Assembly: GCA_963580455.1 (NCBI GenBank)
Contig: OY756961.1
Location: 4,569,001-4,633,000, forward strand
Source of the DNA: Euonymus europaeus
Lineage: Eukaryota; Streptophyta; Magnoliopsida; Celastrales; Celastraceae
Direction of reading: 5' to 3'
Length of the DNA stretch: 64,000 bases
Of the stretch, positions 61,501-64,000 are shown piece by piece (position 1 is the stretch's first letter; the number at the start of each line of letters is the position of its first letter). The translations under genes and the position numbers were made by a program. The notes beneath the pieces are model-generated. The model was given only the letters and a program-made list of their open reading frames with translations, was not told where the DNA came from and ran no database searches.

Positions 61501-63432
61501 AGGATGGTGATACGGGTATTGCCTTCTGTTTCAGAAGCAAACCTTTTAGTTGTTCTGTGACTGATCTGGAAAAGGTACCTCCTTTTGAAGTTGGACAAGA
61601 GATTCATGTGATGCCATCCATCACACAGCCACGACTTGGATGGTCAAATGAAAGTCTAGCATCTGTTGGAAAAATTGCGAGAATTGACATGGATGGAGCT
61701 TTGAATGTAAGTATCTTGACCTTGGATACTAAAATTGATTTATTTCACTCTTTCTTCTATTGATGGACTGACAGATATGGGAACTGTCGTGGAAGTGGAT
61801 TATGACAAGGCACTTGACCATGTCGGATAGTAGTCAGATTCATTGCATTTACAAATCTTGTTTCAATTTCAGTCTCTCTCTCTCTCACACACACTGTGTG
61901 TGATACCAGCACCATTTTTTATTTTGATTAGTTTTATTCTTTTATTATTATTATTATTAGTGTGGGAGGGAACTCGAATAGAATCTGGGACCTTGACCTG
62001 GTTCAAGTCCTTAAGGAGTAAGCTATCACTAGGCCAAGAGCTCCTTGGTTAATGTGATACCAGTACCATGTAATTGGATTGGGTGGCTTACTTTTAATGC
62101 TATCACTATACTAGGAAAACTCATACTTATGCCTACCATTGAAGAATCACCTCCATTTCTTTCTTTTGCACACTTAGTTAATTATTGATCAGCCACTTTA
62201 TGGGGGTATCTTTATAGGTCAGAGTTGCTGGAAGAGAAAGCTTGTGGAAGGTGTCTCCTGGAGATGCGGAAAGGCTTTCGGGTTTTGTAGTTGGTGATTG
62301 GGTACGTTCAAAACCAAGCGTAGGAACTAGACCAAGTTATGACTGGAACACTGTTGGCAAAGAAAGCTTAGCGGTAGTGCAAAGTGTACAAGACACTTGT
62401 TATCTGGAGTTGGCTTGCTGTTTCCGCAAAAGGAGGTGGAGTACTCATTACACAGATGTTGAGAAAGTTCCATGTTTTAAAGTTGGGCACCATGTTCGGT
62501 TTCGACAAGGACTGGTTGAGCCACGGTGGGGCTGGAGAGGGGTGCAGCCTGATTCACGAGGCATTGTAACTAGTGTTCATGCGGATGGAGAAGTAAGAGT
62601 TGCATTCTCTTGTTTGTCAGGGTTTTGGAGAGGTGATCCTACAGATCTCGAGGTAGAGCAGATTTTTGAAGTGGGAGAATGGGTAAGACTGAGGGTAAAT
62701 GCTCATAATTGGAAATCCATTGGACCTGGTAGCATCGGTGTTGTTCAAGGAATAGGGTACAGAGGAGATGCATGGGATGGAACCACTTTTGTTGGGTTTT
62801 CTGGGGAGCAAGAAAAATGGGTGGGGCCAACATCTGATCTTGAAAGAGTGGGCAAGCTCATGGTTGGGCAGAAGGTTAGTGTCAAACTCTCTGTAGAGCA
62901 GCCGAGATTTGGGTGGTCAGGTCATAGCCATGAAAGCGTTGGAACCATATCAGCAATTGATGCTGATGGAAAGCTGAGAATATATACGCCGGTTGGTTCC
63001 AAAACGTGGATGCTTGATCCGTCAGAAGTTGAAGTGGTTAAGGAAGAAGAAATCTGCATTGGCGACTGGGTTATGGTTAAGACATCGGTTTCAGCCCCAA
63101 CATATCAGTGGGGAGAGGTGAGCCGTTCAAGCATTGGGGTGGTGCACCGTATGGAGGATGGGGAACTATGGGTGGCCTTCTGCTTTATGGAAAGGCTGTG
63201 GCTTTGCAAAGCGTGGGAAATGGAACGAGTCAGGGAATTCAAAGTAGGGGACAAAGTGAAAATTAGGGAAGGGCTGGTGTCACCTCGATGGGGGTGGGGA
63301 ATGGAGACTGATGCAAGCAAGGGGCATGTGGTTGGTGTAGATGCAAACGGAAAGTTAAGAATTAAGTTTCAGTGGAGAGAAGGGAAGCCTTGGATTGGAG
63401 ACCCTGCTGACATTGTTCTTGATGAGAGCTAA
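49513..63432 (+). CDS. KEG: KEEP ON GOING, RING-type E3 ubiquitin ligase
   Basis: Multidomain ligase of the trans-Golgi/early endosome that ubiquitinates ABI5 and other targets and so restrains abscisic-acid signalling. 16 exons: 49513-50252, 52481-52843, 52945-53175, 53396-53521, 53633-53969, 54057-54214, 55404-55561, 57127-57248, 57413-57547, 58709-58833, 59022-59126, 59226-59459, 60653-60986, 61107-61295, 61401-61706, 62218-63432. Total 4878 bp, 1625 aa, the Arabidopsis length. Order: RING at 6-51 (C6, C9, C25, H27, C30, C33, C48, C51), acidic linker, kinase-like domain (about 125-440), ankyrin repeats (about 455-800), HERC2-like repeats from 867 to the end. The kinase has CMN at 266-268 in place of HRD and DYG at 286-288 in place of DFG, as in the known family. 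The start is the first in-frame ATG. It is the parent of the fragment at 36300-37880. Confidence 0.97.
50574..50872 (+). mobile_element. TRIM retrotransposon in KEG intron 1
   Basis: A 299-bp miniature LTR element. The left repeat (about 50574-50675) and right repeat (50788-50872) share TAGAATATGTATAATGAT-like, CCCAACAAGTTAATT and GTTGAATGACA segments in order. Directly after the left repeat comes GGTATCAGAGC (50677-50687), the initiator-Met tRNA primer site common in plants. A purine-rich tract GTGAGGAG precedes the right repeat. Perfect TAAAC duplications (50569-50573 and 50873-50877) flank it. It has no protein-coding inside. Confidence 0.85.
54215..55403 (+). other. KEG intron 6, no further feature
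   Basis: A 1.2-kb intron with a G-rich run near 54263-54285. I see nothing else that I can support. Confidence 0.55.
56137..56623. mobile_element. MITE-like element in KEG intron 7
   Basis: A 487-bp block starting AGTTAAAATCG and ending CGATTTAACT, with further AAAATCGTAC/GATTACGATTTTAC sequence mirrored inside. Its frequent AAAATCG words set it apart from the surrounding intron. Borders are approximate and no target duplication was found. Confidence 0.4.
57548..58708 (+). other. KEG intron 9, unassigned insertion-like sequence
   Basis: A 1.2-kb intron whose middle (about 57655-58470) is less AT-rich than neighbouring introns and lacks their T-runs, as if inserted. No terminal repeats, open frame or known family could be assigned. 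Confidence 0.3.
59685..59872. repeat. 35-bp direct repeat around a CT-rich tract, KEG intron 12
   Basis: The 35-bp word beginning ATCAGAAAATCATCTACTTA occurs at 59685-59719 and 59838-59872 with one difference. Between the copies lies a CT/CCCT-rich microsatellite (about 59798-59834). Confidence 0.8.
61916..62052 (-). mobile_element. SINE (family A) with 17-bp target duplication, KEG intron 15
   Basis: A 137-bp insertion. On the minus strand it has an A-box-like TTGGCCTAGTGATAGC, the CAAGGTCCCAGATTC core and a TAA-repeat tail (the TTATTATTA run at 61941-61960 on the plus strand). Flanks TGTGATACCAGCACCAT (61899-61915) and TGTGATACCAGTACCAT (62053-62069) differ by one base. It is the same family as 5675-5807. 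Confidence 0.85.
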
Positions 63433-63682
63433 TCCCACATAACAGGCTTCATGGAGCTCTTGTTTGTGCTGTATGCTCCTCTAGCTGTGGAGTCTACTGC
63501 TTCTGTCGTTAGGACAAGCAAGGGGTTTCTGCTGCAATATATGGCCAGATTTACTGGGCAGTATCCCTGATTTTGCATCGGCCACCCGGAAAGGGCGGTT
63601 CTATTTATTGTTAATAAGCAGTACAGACGTTACAACAATTACGGGGAAGCATGGGAGGGAAATGACTGTCTTGCTCCAGTAC

Positions 63683-63724
63683 GGGGATCTCAGAGCAGCC
63701 GATGGGGATATCAGAGCAGCCGAT
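63683..63724 (+). repeat. 21-bp tandem duplication in the KEG 3' region
   Basis: GGGGATCTCAGAGCAGCCGAT is followed at once by a copy with one base changed (ATC to ATA). It lies about 250 bp past the stop codon and probably within the 3' UTR. Confidence 0.75.
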
Positions 63725-63920
63725 GGAGAAGATGTCGAGGTCATTTGTATCTCATAGATTCACGTTGGCAGTTGACAAGATTTTGAGGTATATATCTACA
63801 CATTGTCATTTTCATGCTCTTTGTACAAAATCAGACACCACATAATCTTGTGAGTTGTAATTTTTCTAGCCTTCACAGCTCTTAAAAGGCAGGTTCTCTT
63901 TGGCCTCGTCACTTTCTTTT

Positions 63921-63926
63921 AATAAA
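63921..63926 (+). terminator. candidate KEG polyadenylation signal
   Basis: A canonical AATAAA lies 489 bp after the KEG stop codon. No other gene follows within the window. The cleavage site itself cannot be read from sequence. Confidence 0.45.
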
Positions 63927-64000
63927 GTATATAGTTCACTTAAGCACACCAAAAACTTGTCATTATTGACTTTCATCTTTTGATTTGGTCTCCAATTGAT

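Noticed and set aside
1..64000. CRISPR array, prophage, bacterial operon, organelle-DNA insert or endogenous virus
   Set aside because: No regularly spaced repeats, no ribosome-binding-site-led gene runs, no plastid or mitochondrial gene order and no viral domains were seen on either strand.

Overview
The window is nuclear DNA of a flowering plant, almost certainly a eudicot. The genes have many short exons with GT-AG junctions in AT-rich introns, the products match plant-specific families (KEG, VQ, P-class PPR), and introns and gaps hold plant-type SINEs, MITEs, a TRIM and a solo LTR. I cannot name the species. I rebuilt exons by hand; in every multi-exon gene the reading phases close.

Region by region: (1) 1-10128, minus: 5' 20 coding exons (521 codons) of THO1/HPR1, a THO mRNA-export subunit; the 3' end lies off the left edge. 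(2) 10129-10890: shared head-to-head promoter with telo-box and site II motifs. (3) 10891-27618, plus: complete NRPA2, second-largest RNA polymerase I subunit, 27 exons, 1182 aa; intron 1 is a U12-type AT-AC intron. (4) 27619-30251: AT-rich convergent gap with an LTR remnant and an (AT)n tract. (5) 30252-34170, minus: complete PRMT3 arginine methyltransferase, 7 exons, 635 aa, with site II motifs upstream. (6) 34429-37880, plus: a chimeric pseudogene, a PPR-gene copy joined mid-codon to an intron-containing slice of KEG; both intact parents lie downstream. (7) 38684-41178, minus: an intact five-exon gene for a 195-aa coiled-coil protein I do not recognise, with an 808-bp solo LTR in intron 1. 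(8) 41799-43553, plus: intact intronless PPR gene, 584 aa. (9) 43554-49512: repeat-rich gap holding one intronless VQ-motif gene (46063-46494). (10) 49513-63432, plus: complete KEG (RING, kinase, ankyrin and HERC2-like repeats), 16 exons, 1625 aa.

THO1, NRPA2 and PRMT3 all act in RNA or ribosome production, and two of the promoters carry the telo-box/site II signature of ribosome-biogenesis genes. The right half contains a defence-type VQ regulator and the ABA-pathway E3 ligase KEG. The most notable observations are the AT-AC intron in NRPA2, the PPR-KEG chimera with a readable breakpoint, the unrecognised coiled-coil gene, and a set of SINE, TRIM and LTR insertions with clear target-site duplications. 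I see no CRISPR array, no functional tRNA or rRNA gene, and no bacterial-type system.
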